Shown here: in pieces, positions 54,705 to 62,372 of the stretch
How positions within the stretch are numbered: position 1 is the first letter of the stretch
Layout of the letters: every line of letters begins with the position of its first letter
From: a virus
Direction: 5' to 3' (one strand)
Length of the DNA: 64,000 nt
Virus record (IMG/VR): IMGVR_UViG_3300046459_000436
Span: 16,674-80,673 of that record
Notes under the pieces: generated by a model
The model's database searches: none
The model's input: only the letters and a program-made list of their open reading frames with translations
What the model was told of the DNA's origin: nothing
Position numbers and translations under genes: made by a program

Positions 54705-55139
54705 TCACGCATCGCCGTCCCGCAGTACCGCACCGAGCGCCCGGTACAGCAGCCCGGCGCTGGTGAGGTAGTCGTCGACCTGCGTCGGCAGGATCCGCCA
54801 ATGCGGGATGCCGACGCACAGCAGACCGGGTACGCCGACCCAGGTGCCGGTGCCGCGCACGAAGACGCCGCGGCCGAGAGGTATGTCCCAGGCCGCTGCG
54901 GCGCCCGGCAGGATGAGCCAGTAGAGGACGTAGCCGTCGGAGATGATGGCGCCGTTGTCGTCGGCGAGGAGTTTGGCGACCTGCTCCCCTTCGGCGCGGG
55001 GTACGCGGATGGCGTCCCAGTATTCACCGGCGCGGGTGAGTCGGGAGTTGCGGGCGTCGGGTGGCAGCCACGGGAAGCGGGTCCTCGCACCGGCGGCGGC
55101 TGCTGTTCGGGGCCCGGCGTCGTCCGTAGGCTGGTCCAT
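54705..55139 (-). CDS. Hypothetical protein
   Basis: 144 residues. LTRAGEYWDAIRVPRAEGEQ VAKLLADDNGAIISDGYVLY WLILPGAAAAWDIPLGRG reads like the N-terminal part of small Streptomyces proteins related to primase-polymerase accessory domains, a family often found next to XRE/GntR mini-regulators in chromosomal accessory regions. Function unknown. Confidence 0.6.
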   Translation of the reverse strand: MDQPTDDAGPRTAAAAGARTRFPWLPPDARNSRLTRAGEYWDAIRVPRAEGEQVAKLLADDNGAIISDGYVLYWLILPGAAAAWDIPLGRGVFVRGTGTWVGVPGLLCVGIPHWRILPTQVDDYLTSAGLLYRALGAVLRDGDA

Positions 55140-55223
55140 GCTGGCCTGCTCTCATCAGGTCGGTGGTTCCGCCCCCGGTGGCCGTGTCGCGCGGCGCCGG
55201 GGGTTTTCGCTGTTCAGACGCTA

Positions 55224-55258
55224 CCGCCATATGCCGCCCTATGTGGCCCCATACGGCC
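55224..55258. promoter_or_regulatory. Short repeats before GntR mini-gene
   Basis: Three related units CCGCCATATG, CCGCCCTATG and GGCCCCATACGG follow each other at about 10-base spacing. Candidate operator of the GntR protein at 55302. Confidence 0.4.
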
Positions 55259-55301
55259 ACCTACGGATGCCTGGCGCGGCGTGCAGCTCTACGTTGCGAT
55301 C

Positions 55302-55538
55302 ATGAGCGAGGGGATCCCGCAGTACGTGTACATGCAGGTCGCCGACAAGGTGGAGGCGGAGATTCGTGCCGGTCGGCTGCCCGTAGGTGCCCGTCTGCCG
55401 AATGAGCGGGACATGGGCGCGCAGTACGGTGTCGCGCCTGGGACGGCGAGCCGGGCGGTCCGGGAGCTCCGGGACCGGGGCCTCGTGGTGACGCTGCCCA
55501 ACAAGGGCACGTTCGTGGTGGCGCCGGCGGGAGGTTGA
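55302..55538 (+). CDS. GntR HTH-only regulator
   Basis: 78 residues from ATG 55302. QVADKVEAEIRAGRLPVGAR LPNERDMGAQYGVAPGTASR AVRELRDRGLVVTLPNKGTF VV is a complete winged GntR HTH with no effector domain, as found in many Streptomyces. Divergent from the gene at 54705. Confidence 0.8.
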   Translation: MSEGIPQYVYMQVADKVEAEIRAGRLPVGARLPNERDMGAQYGVAPGTASRAVRELRDRGLVVTLPNKGTFVVAPAGG

Positions 55539-55587
55539 CGCCGCCCGCGTTCATCCCGCTGTCACTGCCCGCGCCTATGATCGATCC

Positions 55588-55785
55588 ATGCCCCCAACCC
55601 CCGCCGCACCCTCTCCTGGCGCGCGCACGGCCGCCCAGGTGAACGCGGCGATCCGGGCCTTGTTCCGCCCGCGTTGGGGTCGCGGCCTGACCACGGAGGA
55701 GCGCCGGGAGTACGAGCGGCTGCTCGCGGAGTGGAAGGCGGCTGTGCGGGCTGAGGGGCAGGGCGGGTACGGGCGGGCCGCCTGA
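55588..55785 (+). CDS. Small hypothetical protein
   Basis: 65 residues: TAAQVNAAIRALFRPRWGRG LTTEERREYERLLAEWKAAV. A helix pair frequently seen in Streptomyces accessory regions. Unknown. Confidence 0.55.
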   Translation: MPPTPAAPSPGARTAAQVNAAIRALFRPRWGRGLTTEERREYERLLAEWKAAVRAEGQGGYGRAA

Positions 55786-55819
55786 GGCCACTGTCAGACC
55801 CGCCGCCTACGCTCCCGCC

Positions 55820-56092
55820 ATGAGCATCGTGATCCCTCCCGCCTTGGCCGACCTGCAGCGCACCGCGACCGACACCTTCGAGACGATCAGCGCCTACGAG
55901 GAGCAGGTGGCCAAGCCAGCGTTGGAGTGGTCGGACGAGGAGCGGGCCCGGCTGGCGGAGTTGTGGGCGGCTACGAATGCGGCGGCGGATGCGCTGCGGG
56001 CCGCCATCGACGCGTCGGGGCTGGAGCAGGGTGACGGGTACGAGTTCCAGCGGGCGTTGAAGGCAGCCGCGCGGGAGTCGCTCAACGGCTGA
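55820..56092 (+). CDS. Small helical hypothetical
   Basis: 90 residues: ADLQRTATDTFETISAYEEQ VAKPALEWSDEERARLAELW AATNAAADALRAAIDASG. Soluble, helical. Unknown. Confidence 0.55.
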   Translation: MSIVIPPALADLQRTATDTFETISAYEEQVAKPALEWSDEERARLAELWAATNAAADALRAAIDASGLEQGDGYEFQRALKAAARESLNG

Positions 56093-56252
56093 AGGACTGG
56101 AACGCCGCCCGCTCCACGCGCCCGGCACTCGCCGCGTCGGGCATGATGCGCGCCAGTGCGGGTGATGCGGCGGCGCTGCCCCGGGAGGCCAGTTCCGCGA
56201 GGGGGATGCGGCGGCGGGTCTGGGGTGCTGCGGGCGGCTGGGTGTCGGGCAT
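56082..56252 (-). CDS. 56-residue hypothetical
   Basis: From ATG 56252 (GAGGAGCCCC): RRRIPLAELASRGSAAASPA LARIMPDAASAGRVERAAFQ. Overlaps the end of the plus gene by 11 bases. Unknown. Confidence 0.45.
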   Translation of the reverse strand: MPDTQPPAAPQTRRRIPLAELASRGSAAASPALARIMPDAASAGRVERAAFQSFSR

Positions 56253-56327
56253 CGGGGCTCCTCAAGTGGGGCGGCCTCGACTCGACGGGGGCGCGAGCCG
56301 AGGCCTGAAGTGAGGGTAGCGCGGGGG

Positions 56328-56588
56328 CTACGTGTGGACGGCGTGAGCGGCCACAGCAGCCCGGACGCTGTAGGCCACATTCGCAACGGTGTCCCCGCCG
56401 GTGGTGGCGAGGTCTCCGAGCGCGGGCAGGGCTTTGGCGATCTGCTCGTCGGGCCACGGTTCGCCCCATGCTCCGTCGATGTCGCGCTGGAGCCATGCGG
56501 CAGCGGCTTCGATGTCCGCGCGGGAGTGCCCGGTCGTGGCGGCCATATCGCGGATCGCGGCTTCTACAGTGTCGGTCACGGCTTCCAT
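56328..56588 (-). CDS. Hypothetical protein
   Basis: 86 residues: VEAAIRDMAATTGHSRADIE AAAAWLQRDIDGAWGEPWPD EQIAKALPALGDL. Last gene of the RHH-controlled minus operon (58061 to 56328). Unknown. Confidence 0.6.
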   Translation of the reverse strand: MEAVTDTVEAAIRDMAATTGHSRADIEAAAAWLQRDIDGAWGEPWPDEQIAKALPALGDLATTGGDTVANVAYSVRAAVAAHAVHT

Positions 56589-56742
56589 TCCTTGCGGTAG
56601 TCAGCGTAGGGCAGTGCGAGGAGCGGGAAGTCGGCCTGGTTGTAGTCGATGGCGCGAACCACTCGATGTGCAGCAGGATCGCCGCCTTGTCGCGCTGGCA
56701 GTCGATCGCGGGGTCACCCCCACACAACTCGCAACGGGTCAC
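56576..56742 (-). pseudogene. Short Cys-rich gene with a one-base frameshift
   Basis: Begins at GTG 56742 with TRCELCGGDPAIDCQRDKAA ILLHIEW and then loses frame; in the -1 frame the expected continuation VRAIDYNQADFPLLALPYAD YRKEWKP ends exactly at a TGA (56576-56578) just past the start of the next gene (56588), as the overlap pattern predicts. A single G missing at GAGTGGTTC would explain it. Real decay, sequencing error or frameshifting are all possible. Confidence 0.55.
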
Positions 56743-57026
56743 GGCAACGGCTTCTTCTGCCAGTAGTCCGGGCGGGCGCCCCCGTTGAGGTGGTCGATCA
56801 AGTCGTCCATCGCCTTGCCAGGATCTATTGCGAGGTGCAGGAGACGGGAGTACTCCGCGTATGCCTCACGGTCGGCTGCGGTCAGGCCACGGCTCATCTT
56901 CCGGTCCCAGTAGGACCCTTCGCTCTCGAAGCGATCGAGAAGTTCATCTCGATTCAGCGTAGACAGGTCATTCTCGGTGAGCCGTTTGAATGCTGGCACG
57001 GCCAGTCCCCTCAGGTGCGCCTTCAT
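56739..57026 (-). CDS. Helical hypothetical
   Basis: 95 residues from ATG 57026: KAHLRGLAVPAFKRLTENDL STLNRDELLDRFESEGSYWD and helical AADREAYAEYSRLLHLAIDP GKAMDDLIDHLNGG. Unknown. Confidence 0.6.
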   Translation of the reverse strand: MKAHLRGLAVPAFKRLTENDLSTLNRDELLDRFESEGSYWDRKMSRGLTAADREAYAEYSRLLHLAIDPGKAMDDLIDHLNGGARPDYWQKKPLP

Positions 57027-57544
57027 TGGAGCGGGTCCCATCCGGCGCCCTCATCCCCGTCGAGCCACGCGTAGTAGTCGCTGCCCTGCCACGCGGTATG
57101 CCGTCCGTGATGGCCGCGTTCTCCGCAGTACGCCGTGTCGGGCATCGGGTCTTCGCGGAAGGTGGCAAGGCAGGTCGCCACGTCGTCCTGGTCGGGCCCG
57201 TACTTGCAGCCGGGCGCGTGCGGGAACGGGAACCGGTTGGACCGCTCACCGCACCCGTCGCCGTCGCAGACGTCGTATCCGAAACTGGTCATGACCGCTC
57301 CGCCGCCTTGATCGTTGCTCGGAATGGCGAGGCGGCGGCCGTGTACGAGCTCGCCGGGTTCGCCGCATCCACACTCGCAGGGCTCGACGTTCGGCGCGGT
57401 TACTGGAGCGACGGGCTCCTTGGGCATCGGCCACTGGTTGGTCCACTTGTCCTGATGCACTTTGCCGCCGTGTCCGGCAGACAGTACGCACGGGCTGGTG
57501 CCTGATCGCGGCTCGGGCTCGCGCGCCCCGCAGGTGTCGGTCAC
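57023..57544 (-). CDS. Zinc-rich hypothetical
   Basis: 173 residues with scattered Cys/His (CGAREPEPRSGTSPCVLSAG HGGKVHQ; CECGCGEPGE; CDGDGCGER; HAPGCKYG; YCGERGHHGRH). The H-x-G-x-H pattern is common in Streptomyces phage proteins. Unknown. Confidence 0.6.
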   Translation of the reverse strand: MTDTCGAREPEPRSGTSPCVLSAGHGGKVHQDKWTNQWPMPKEPVAPVTAPNVEPCECGCGEPGELVHGRRLAIPSNDQGGGAVMTSFGYDVCDGDGCGERSNRFPFPHAPGCKYGPDQDDVATCLATFREDPMPDTAYCGERGHHGRHTAWQGSDYYAWLDGDEGAGWDPLQ

Positions 57545-57846
57545 GACTGCTCACCCGCCGCGTCGGCGATCTCCTTCAGTTTCTCGATCAGCGCGGGCAG
57601 TTCGGAGAGCGGGACACTGCTGCCGTTCGGGTCGGTCTTGAAGTACACGCCACCGCCAGCATCGGGGATGTCGGCCGTCGTGATGAGCAGTCGGTCGCCG
57701 TCCACGTCGGCGTAGGTGAACTTCGGCGGCTGCGCGTTGACGACCGTAACGATGCTGGTCCGGGTTCGCGGGGTTTCAGCGGTGCCCACTGGCTCTCCTT
57801 GCTGCTCGATTGGGGCGGTCACGAGGTCACCACGACGGTGGCTCAT
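57541..57846 (-). CDS. Hypothetical protein
   Basis: 101 residues from ATG 57846 (ATGA overlap with the upstream gene). TSIVTVVNAQPPKFTYADVD GDRLLITTADIPDAGGGVYF is beta-rich, then SELPALIEKLKEIADAAG. Unknown. Confidence 0.6.
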   Translation of the reverse strand: MSHRRGDLVTAPIEQQGEPVGTAETPRTRTSIVTVVNAQPPKFTYADVDGDRLLITTADIPDAGGGVYFKTDPNGSSVPLSELPALIEKLKEIADAAGEQS

Positions 57847-58061
57847 GCGATCCGGTCCGGCTCGACCATCCACGTGAGGTCGATGACCTCGTCGTCTCCG
57901 GGTTGCCGCTTGGTGGGGTCGACGGCGACGAGGCCTGTGACCTCCACGAGCGTCTTCCCGCCGTGGTAGTGGATGTCACGGATAGCGACGAGCCCGCCGA
58001 TGGGGTTGACGCGCGTCGGATGCGGGACGAGGTTGCGGACCTCGCCGACGGTGATGGGCAT
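57843..58061 (-). CDS. Small beta protein
   Basis: 72 residues from ATG 58061 (AGGGGAAATG): PITVGEVRNLVPHPTRVNPI GGLVAIRDIHYHGGKTLVEV TGLVAVDPTKR. First gene of the operon repressed by the RHH protein. Unknown. Confidence 0.6.
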   Translation of the reverse strand: MPITVGEVRNLVPHPTRVNPIGGLVAIRDIHYHGGKTLVEVTGLVAVDPTKRQPGDDEVIDLTWMVEPDRIA

Positions 58062-58078
58062 CTCATTTCCCCTGCTCG

Positions 58079-58131
58079 TAGGTGGTTGACCACCTACAAT
58101 ATGGCACACCCTGGACAGGTGGTCAACCACC
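58079..58131. promoter_or_regulatory. Two palindromic operators over divergent promoters
   Basis: O1 TAGGTGGTTGACCACCTA (58079-58096) and O2 GGTGGTCAACCACC (58118-58131), both centred on GGTGGT/ACCACC. Plus-strand -10 TACAAT lies at 58095-58100. On the minus strand TTGACC (58126-58121), spacer 17, CATATT (58103-58098). Bound protein would block both promoters. Confidence 0.75.
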
Positions 58132-58147
58132 CTGGCAAGATTGCCCC

Positions 58148-58339
58148 ATGGCCAACATGCACAAGGAGAAGCTGCGCGGAGTGCGCGGCGTAGACGACCA
58201 GCTCTGGACCGACTTCGAAGCGGCTACCGCCCGAGCCGATAGCGACCGATCGGCCGAGCTCCGGCGCTACATGGAGTGGTACGTGCGGCGACCCGGTGCG
58301 GAACATCCCCGCAGACCCCAAGAATCCGAAGCGCCATAG
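58148..58339 (+). CDS. Ribbon-helix-helix regulator
   Basis: 63 residues: LRGVRGVDDQLWTDFEAATA RADSDRSAELRRYMEWYV is an RHH domain, then a short tail. Divergent from the operon at 58061 and next to the two palindromes, hence probable autorepressor. Paralogous-looking to the protein at 39924. Confidence 0.8.
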   Translation: MANMHKEKLRGVRGVDDQLWTDFEAATARADSDRSAELRRYMEWYVRRPGAEHPRRPQESEAP

Positions 58340-58349
58340 ACTCGAACAC

Positions 58350-58736
58350 GTGAGCGAACAACCACCCCCGCGCGTGAAGGTCACCCTGCCGGACGGCACG
58401 GCCCTCGATGGACGGCTCCACGCGCGACGACGGCGCTCCGACGGGACCTGGTGGTACGAGGTCGCGGTCGAGGTGCCCGCCGGGGCCGTGACGCCGGTCG
58501 ACGGGGAGGACTACAGCGGGGTGCCCACCGAGCGGGCCGAGCCCCGGTACGTCGTCGACAACGGGCTGCCACCGGTCGACGGGAAGCCACGGCTCGAACT
58601 CCACATCGCCGGATGCTGGTCCATCAACCAGAGGCCCGGAGTCATCGTCACAGCCATCCCGGACGCGCGAGAGGCACGGATGATGTTGCGGTTCGAGGAC
58701 ACCGTGGCTTGCGGGGTGTGTCGGCCGGAGCCGTAG
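58350..58736 (+). CDS. DUF6233 protein
   Basis: 128 residues from GTG 58350. RVKVTLPDGTALDGRLHARR, WWYEVAVEVPAGAVTPVDGE DYSGVPTERAEPRYVVD and a Cys end (CGVC) fit the DUF6233 family of Streptomyces. Function unknown. Coupled to the RHH gene (10-base gap). Confidence 0.75.
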   Translation: MSEQPPPRVKVTLPDGTALDGRLHARRRRSDGTWWYEVAVEVPAGAVTPVDGEDYSGVPTERAEPRYVVDNGLPPVDGKPRLELHIAGCWSINQRPGVIVTAIPDAREARMMLRFEDTVACGVCRPEP

Positions 58737-58871
58737 GCGATGGGCTGACCGGAGTGGGTGGCGGGGGCTACTCGAAAGCGGCTTGAAGCCCTTCGAGCGT
58801 ACTCAAACTCCGGATAACTCACACTTATCAAGTGGTAGAATTGGCACGTCAGTTCGCCATTTGGAGGTCGC

Positions 58872-59915
58872 ATGGACAAGGAACTCGAACCGATCGTGGA
58901 AGCCGAACTCGTCCTCGACGAGGAAGCGTCACGCGAACGCGACCACCACCTGTCCGGCGAGACGATCGCCGACCTGAAGCGGGCCACCGCCGCAGCCACG
59001 GACCGCGCATACGACCGATGGTGGAAGATGGCCCTCGCCTGGTGCGAGAGCGAGCAGCGCACCCCGCTCCCCATGACCGCAGAGACCCTCGCCGAGTTCA
59101 TCGGCCACCTCAAGCGATCCACATCGCCAAAGACCGGCAAGCCCTGGGCGCCGGCGAGCCTTAACCAGGCCGTGGCCGCCGTCCGTACCGCCCACTTCCG
59201 CGCTGGGTTCGAAGGTCGGCCGAATACTCGTGCCGCAATCGACCTCATCAAGGTGCACCGCCAGGACCGCGCGAAGGACGGCTGGCGAGCCCGGCGGGCC
59301 AACCCCGTCACCCTCGAAGTGCTGCGCCTTCTCCTGGCCCGCTGCGATCAGAACGCGCTCAGCGGCCGACGGGATGCCGCCGTCCTTGTGCTCGGGTACG
59401 GGCTGATGGGGCGCCGGTCGGAGTTGGCGGCCTGTCGCATCGAGCAACTCACCCTCGGCGATGCATGGCTGACCGTCTTCATCCCCATGTCCAAGACCGA
59501 CCAGGACGCGCAGGGCGAAGACGTCGACATCCCCCGCACCCTGGCTCCCGACATCGACGCCGTGGCCATCGTGCGCAGCTACCTGGATGGACTCGGCGAG
59601 CGTGGAATCACCGATGGTCCGCTACTCCGAAGCATCGACCGATGGGGGAACCTCGGCGAGAGCATCTCAGGAGAGGGGATCAGTGACATCGTCGTGAAGC
59701 TCGCACGCGAGGCGAATCTGACGGACGCAGAACGGACCACCGCGCACGGCCTCCGGGCCGGCGGACCGACCGATGCAGCCGAGCGTGGTGTCCCCATCCC
59801 CTTCATTGCCGAGCATGGCCGCTGGAGCAAGAACTCCACTCAGGTGCTGACCTACGTGCGTCCTGCTGACCGGCGCCGGAACAATCCGCTTCTGCCGCGC
59901 GACAACCGCGCGTAA
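58872..59915 (+). CDS. Tyrosine recombinase 2 (XerD/phage type)
   Basis: 347 residues. SAM-like N domain (DRAYDRWWKMALAWCESEQR; SLNQAVAAVRTAHFRAGF), catalytic Arg in MGRRSELAACR, HxxR in HGLRAGGPTDAAERG, HGRWSKN and nucleophile Tyr in LTYVRPAD. All boxes present. A -10-like TAGAAT at 58836-58841 lies just upstream. Probably resolves multimers of the plasmid form or is a second integrase. Confidence 0.85.
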   Translation: MDKELEPIVEAELVLDEEASRERDHHLSGETIADLKRATAAATDRAYDRWWKMALAWCESEQRTPLPMTAETLAEFIGHLKRSTSPKTGKPWAPASLNQAVAAVRTAHFRAGFEGRPNTRAAIDLIKVHRQDRAKDGWRARRANPVTLEVLRLLLARCDQNALSGRRDAAVLVLGYGLMGRRSELAACRIEQLTLGDAWLTVFIPMSKTDQDAQGEDVDIPRTLAPDIDAVAIVRSYLDGLGERGITDGPLLRSIDRWGNLGESISGEGISDIVVKLAREANLTDAERTTAHGLRAGGPTDAAERGVPIPFIAEHGRWSKNSTQVLTYVRPADRRRNNPLLPRDNRA

Positions 59916-59932
59916 GGAGTCGGGCCGCGGGG

Positions 59933-60121
59933 GTGGATGGCCGCTGGCGCTCCCACAGCATGCGGCGAGGATTCGTCACCGCCGCCCGAGCCGCCGGAAA
60001 GGACCTGGTGGACATCGGTCGGCATGGCGGATGGGCCGACGGGTCCAAGGCCCTGCTCGCGTACATCGAGGAAGACGACGGATGGGGCGAGAACAACCCG
60101 CTCATCGGCATTGGCCTCTGA
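59933..60121 (+). pseudogene. Orphan tyrosine-recombinase C-terminal fragment
   Basis: 62 residues: RSHSMRRGFVTAARAAGKDL, IGRHGGWADGSKALLAYIEE then NPLIGIG. These are the HxxR, H/W and Tyr boxes of a second recombinase but the first Arg box is missing. It lies 18 bases after recombinase 2 and is not a plain copy of that gene. Likely the remnant of a replaced recombinase. Confidence 0.7.
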
Positions 60122-60127
60122 CAGCGG

Positions 60128-60157
60128 AACGCCCGCCCCAAGCAGAGGGCGGGCGTT
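60128..60157. terminator. 11-bp hairpin terminator
   Basis: AACGCCCGCCC (60128-60138), 8-base loop, GGGCGGGCGTT (60147-60157). Ends the recombinase transcript. Confidence 0.75.
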
Positions 60158-60256
60158 CGAGCGGCGGGTGTGACCCGCGCTACCGTCCGACGGCCGATCG
60201 GATGCCGCCACAGGGGTGCGCACCGCCAGACGGAGAAGCCAGCGTAGCGAACGTCC

Positions 60257-60292
60257 GTGTGGCCCCGCCCGGCTCTCCAGGTGGGGCCACAC
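60257..60292. terminator. 10-bp hairpin
   Basis: GTGTGGCCCC (60257-60266) and GGGGCCACAC (60283-60292). The surrounding 60158-60486 holds no gene. Confidence 0.6.
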
Positions 60293-60425
60293 TCCGCGCG
60301 TACCCCGTGGGTGGCTGCGCGTTCAGCCGTATGAGCAGGGTGGCATGGGGCACTGACAGTGGGGTCGATGTCTTCGTCGGACCGCCGCGGGGTCACGGGA
60401 TGGTCACCACCACGGCGCGGGTGGA

Positions 60426-60442
60426 TGTGAACCGGGTTCACA
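60426..60442. promoter_or_regulatory. 17-bp palindromic operator
   Basis: TGTGAACC-G-GGTTCACA: perfect dyad 45 bases upstream of the gene at 60487. Candidate operator. Confidence 0.5.
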
Positions 60443-60486
60443 GCTGTACCGTCATGTCTCCATCAACTAGTCCTTGGGGGGACTTA

Positions 60487-61137
60487 ATGACTCAGCCGCC
60501 GCAATGGGGACAACAGCCCGATCAGCCGCAGCAGGGGCAGCCGCAACAACCGCAGTGGGGCCAGCAGTTCACCCAGCCCATCGCACCGCCGCCTGGCCCG
60601 CCCGGTCAGGGGCCAAGATGGGCACGGAAGCGCATCATCATCCCCGTTGCCGCGGGCCTGTTCTTCTTCGGTGTCATCATCGGCGCGGCGGGTGGGGGCG
60701 ACAGCACGACCGCCGCCAGCGCGAAGCCCGCGCCGACCGTCACCGTCACCACGAACACCGTCACCAAAGTCAGCGCCGCGCCGGAGCCGGCGGTCACCGT
60801 GACGAAGACCGTCACCGCCAAGCCCGCGGCGAAGAAAACCACCGCGGCGCCCGCCGGGAAGGCCCTGTTCAAGGTGTGGGGGTCGGCGCCGTCCGGGGTG
60901 GACATCACCTACGGCAGCGACGGCGAGAACATCGGCAGCCACAGCGTGACCATGTCCAAGACCCTTACCGTCAAGGACGACGCCCTGTACTACCAGATCA
61001 CCGCCCAGTTGCAGGGCGGCGGTGACATTCACTGCTCGGTCACCATCGACGGGAAAACCAAGACCGGGCACGCCAGCGGCGGGTACAACATCTGCTCGGC
61101 ACAGCTGAACGGGGACTTCGGCGGCGGGTTCAGCTAG
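60487..61137 (+). CDS. Membrane-anchored secreted protein, MmpS-like
   Basis: 216 residues from ATG 60487 (GGGGGGA). Pro/Gln-rich cytoplasmic start, one membrane helix (IIIPVAAGLFFFGVIIGAAGG), a Thr/Val/Lys-rich linker and an extracellular domain (LFKVWGSAPSGVDITYGSDG, IHCSVTIDGKTKTGHASGGY NICSAQLNGDF). The end pattern resembles MmpS-type transport accessory proteins. Plus strand, opposite to the lysis cassette: likely a lysogenic conversion gene. Confidence 0.65.
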   Translation: MTQPPQWGQQPDQPQQGQPQQPQWGQQFTQPIAPPPGPPGQGPRWARKRIIIPVAAGLFFFGVIIGAAGGGDSTTAASAKPAPTVTVTTNTVTKVSAAPEPAVTVTKTVTAKPAAKKTTAAPAGKALFKVWGSAPSGVDITYGSDGENIGSHSVTMSKTLTVKDDALYYQITAQLQGGGDIHCSVTIDGKTKTGHASGGYNICSAQLNGDFGGGFS

Positions 61138-61152
61138 GGCCGGACATGATGA

Positions 61153-61196
61153 AGCGCCCCGCCCTCCCGAAGGAGAGCGGGGCGCTGTTGCGTGCG
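61153..61196. terminator. Bidirectional hairpin
   Basis: AGCGCCCCGC (61153-61162) and GCGGGGCGCT (61187-61196), 24-base loop; between the convergent lysogenic gene and lysis cassette. Confidence 0.65.
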
Positions 61197-61201
61197 GTCG
61201 G

Positions 61202-61363
61202 CTACGCGGTCTCCACGACGTCGTACCCGCTGAGTGGCGGCGCTGGCGGTTCGGGCGCAGCGACGGGCTGCTCGGGCAGCACGCCGAGGTCGACCATCGT
61301 CGTCGTGTCACCTGCCGTCGGATCCGGGCGCGGGGTGACCGGGCGGGGTGGGTTACTGGGCAC
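61202..61363 (-). CDS. Small Pro-rich protein of the lysis cassette
   Basis: 53 residues from GTG 61363: low-complexity Pro/Asp/Thr, ending SGYDVVETA. Last gene of the cassette. Unknown. Confidence 0.5.
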   Translation of the reverse strand: MPSNPPRPVTPRPDPTAGDTTTMVDLGVLPEQPVAAPEPPAPPLSGYDVVETA

Positions 61364-62078
61364 GCTGGGCTCCGATCTTCCGGTAGGCGGCCGTCAGGGA
61401 AAGCGCACCCACCCCGAGCAGGCCATGGTTCGGCGAGGGAGAATCCGTGGGGGCCGGGCTGTCCGTCGAGGTGTCCGCGCAGTCGTACTGCGGGGCATCG
61501 TCCGGCGAATCGGCGGTGCGCGTGCACGTCACGTGGTGCGTCACCCCGGTGCCGTCCGTCCACGGATAGGACCAGCCCGCCGGCGGGGATCCGTCGGATC
61601 CGTCCCTGCCGTCGACCCCGGCCGGCCCGGGATCGCCCTGGACGCCGGCCGGACCCGGACTCCCCGCCGAACCTGGGACGCCGGCACCGCCGGGGGCCCC
61701 TGACGCACCAGGCGACGGCGTGATGGTCGGTGCTGGCTTCCCGGAAGCCCCAGCCGGTCCGGGTGGGCCCGGCGGCCCGGGTATCGGCACGGGCACCTCG
61801 GCGCGCGACGACAATGACGGCACAGCCTTCGTCGGATCCGGGGCGACCGGCGTGTCGCCCTTCGCCTTGACCTGCTGGCGCAGCGCCCGCACATCCCCGG
61901 CCAGCGTGGACACGGCGTTGCCGCGAAGATCCGCCTCCGTGGCCAGTTGGTCCGCGCGGTGGGACTCGGTCTGTATCTTCAGCCAGCCGAGAGCCACCGC
62001 CGCGGTGAGGAACAGCAACACCGCCACCAGGGCGAGCATTGAGCGGCGTCGGGCGAACAGGCGCTCCGTGCGGGTCAC
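61353..62078 (-). CDS. Collagen-like membrane protein
   Basis: 241 residues. N-terminal membrane helix (MLALVAVLLFLTAAVALGW), a short coiled coil (AVSTLAGDVRALRQQVKAKG), Gly-x-y repeats (about 105-165: GPPGPPGPAG; GVPGSAGSPGPAG), then PPAGWSYPWTDGTGVTHH VTC. It does not end in a membrane helix. Collagen-like phage proteins are usually fibre parts, but the membrane anchor and lysis-cassette position su ggest a cell-surface or spanin-like role. Confidence 0.7.
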   Translation of the reverse strand: MTRTERLFARRRSMLALVAVLLFLTAAVALGWLKIQTESHRADQLATEADLRGNAVSTLAGDVRALRQQVKAKGDTPVAPDPTKAVPSLSSRAEVPVPIPGPPGPPGPAGASGKPAPTITPSPGASGAPGGAGVPGSAGSPGPAGVQGDPGPAGVDGRDGSDGSPPAGWSYPWTDGTGVTHHVTCTRTADSPDDAPQYDCADTSTDSPAPTDSPSPNHGLLGVGALSLTAAYRKIGAQRAQ

Positions 62079-62341
62079 GGGTGCCCCCCGAGCTGTGCCA
62101 CCTTCAGGCGCAAGCGCGCGGACTCCAGCCGTTCAGCTGCTAGTTCAGCGCGCACGGTTCGCACCTCGGCGATCAGCTCTTTGCGCTCCTCTTGGAGCTC
62201 GTTGGTCAGCGTGTTGTAGCCGCCGATGACTCCGCCCTCCCGCTGAGACCGCCCTGCGACCCGGTGGCCGTACAGGGCGCCGGCGCCGGCCAGTGACGAG
62301 CCGATGAGTGCGGCTATCGCCGTGACCGTGGCGGCGTCCAT
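62075..62341 (-). CDS. TM / coiled-coil protein
   Basis: 88 residues: one hydrophobic helix (VTAIAALIGSSLAGAGALYG) followed by a long coiled coil (ELQEERKELIAEVRTVRAEL AAERLESARLRLKVAQ). Holin-accessory or spanin-like by layout and position; ATGA overlap with the collagen-like gene. Confidence 0.65.
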   Translation of the reverse strand: MDAATVTAIAALIGSSLAGAGALYGHRVAGRSQREGGVIGGYNTLTNELQEERKELIAEVRTVRAELAAERLESARLRLKVAQLGGHP

Positions 62342-62372
62342 ACGCTCTCCGAGCCGCTTGCATGGGGCGGGA

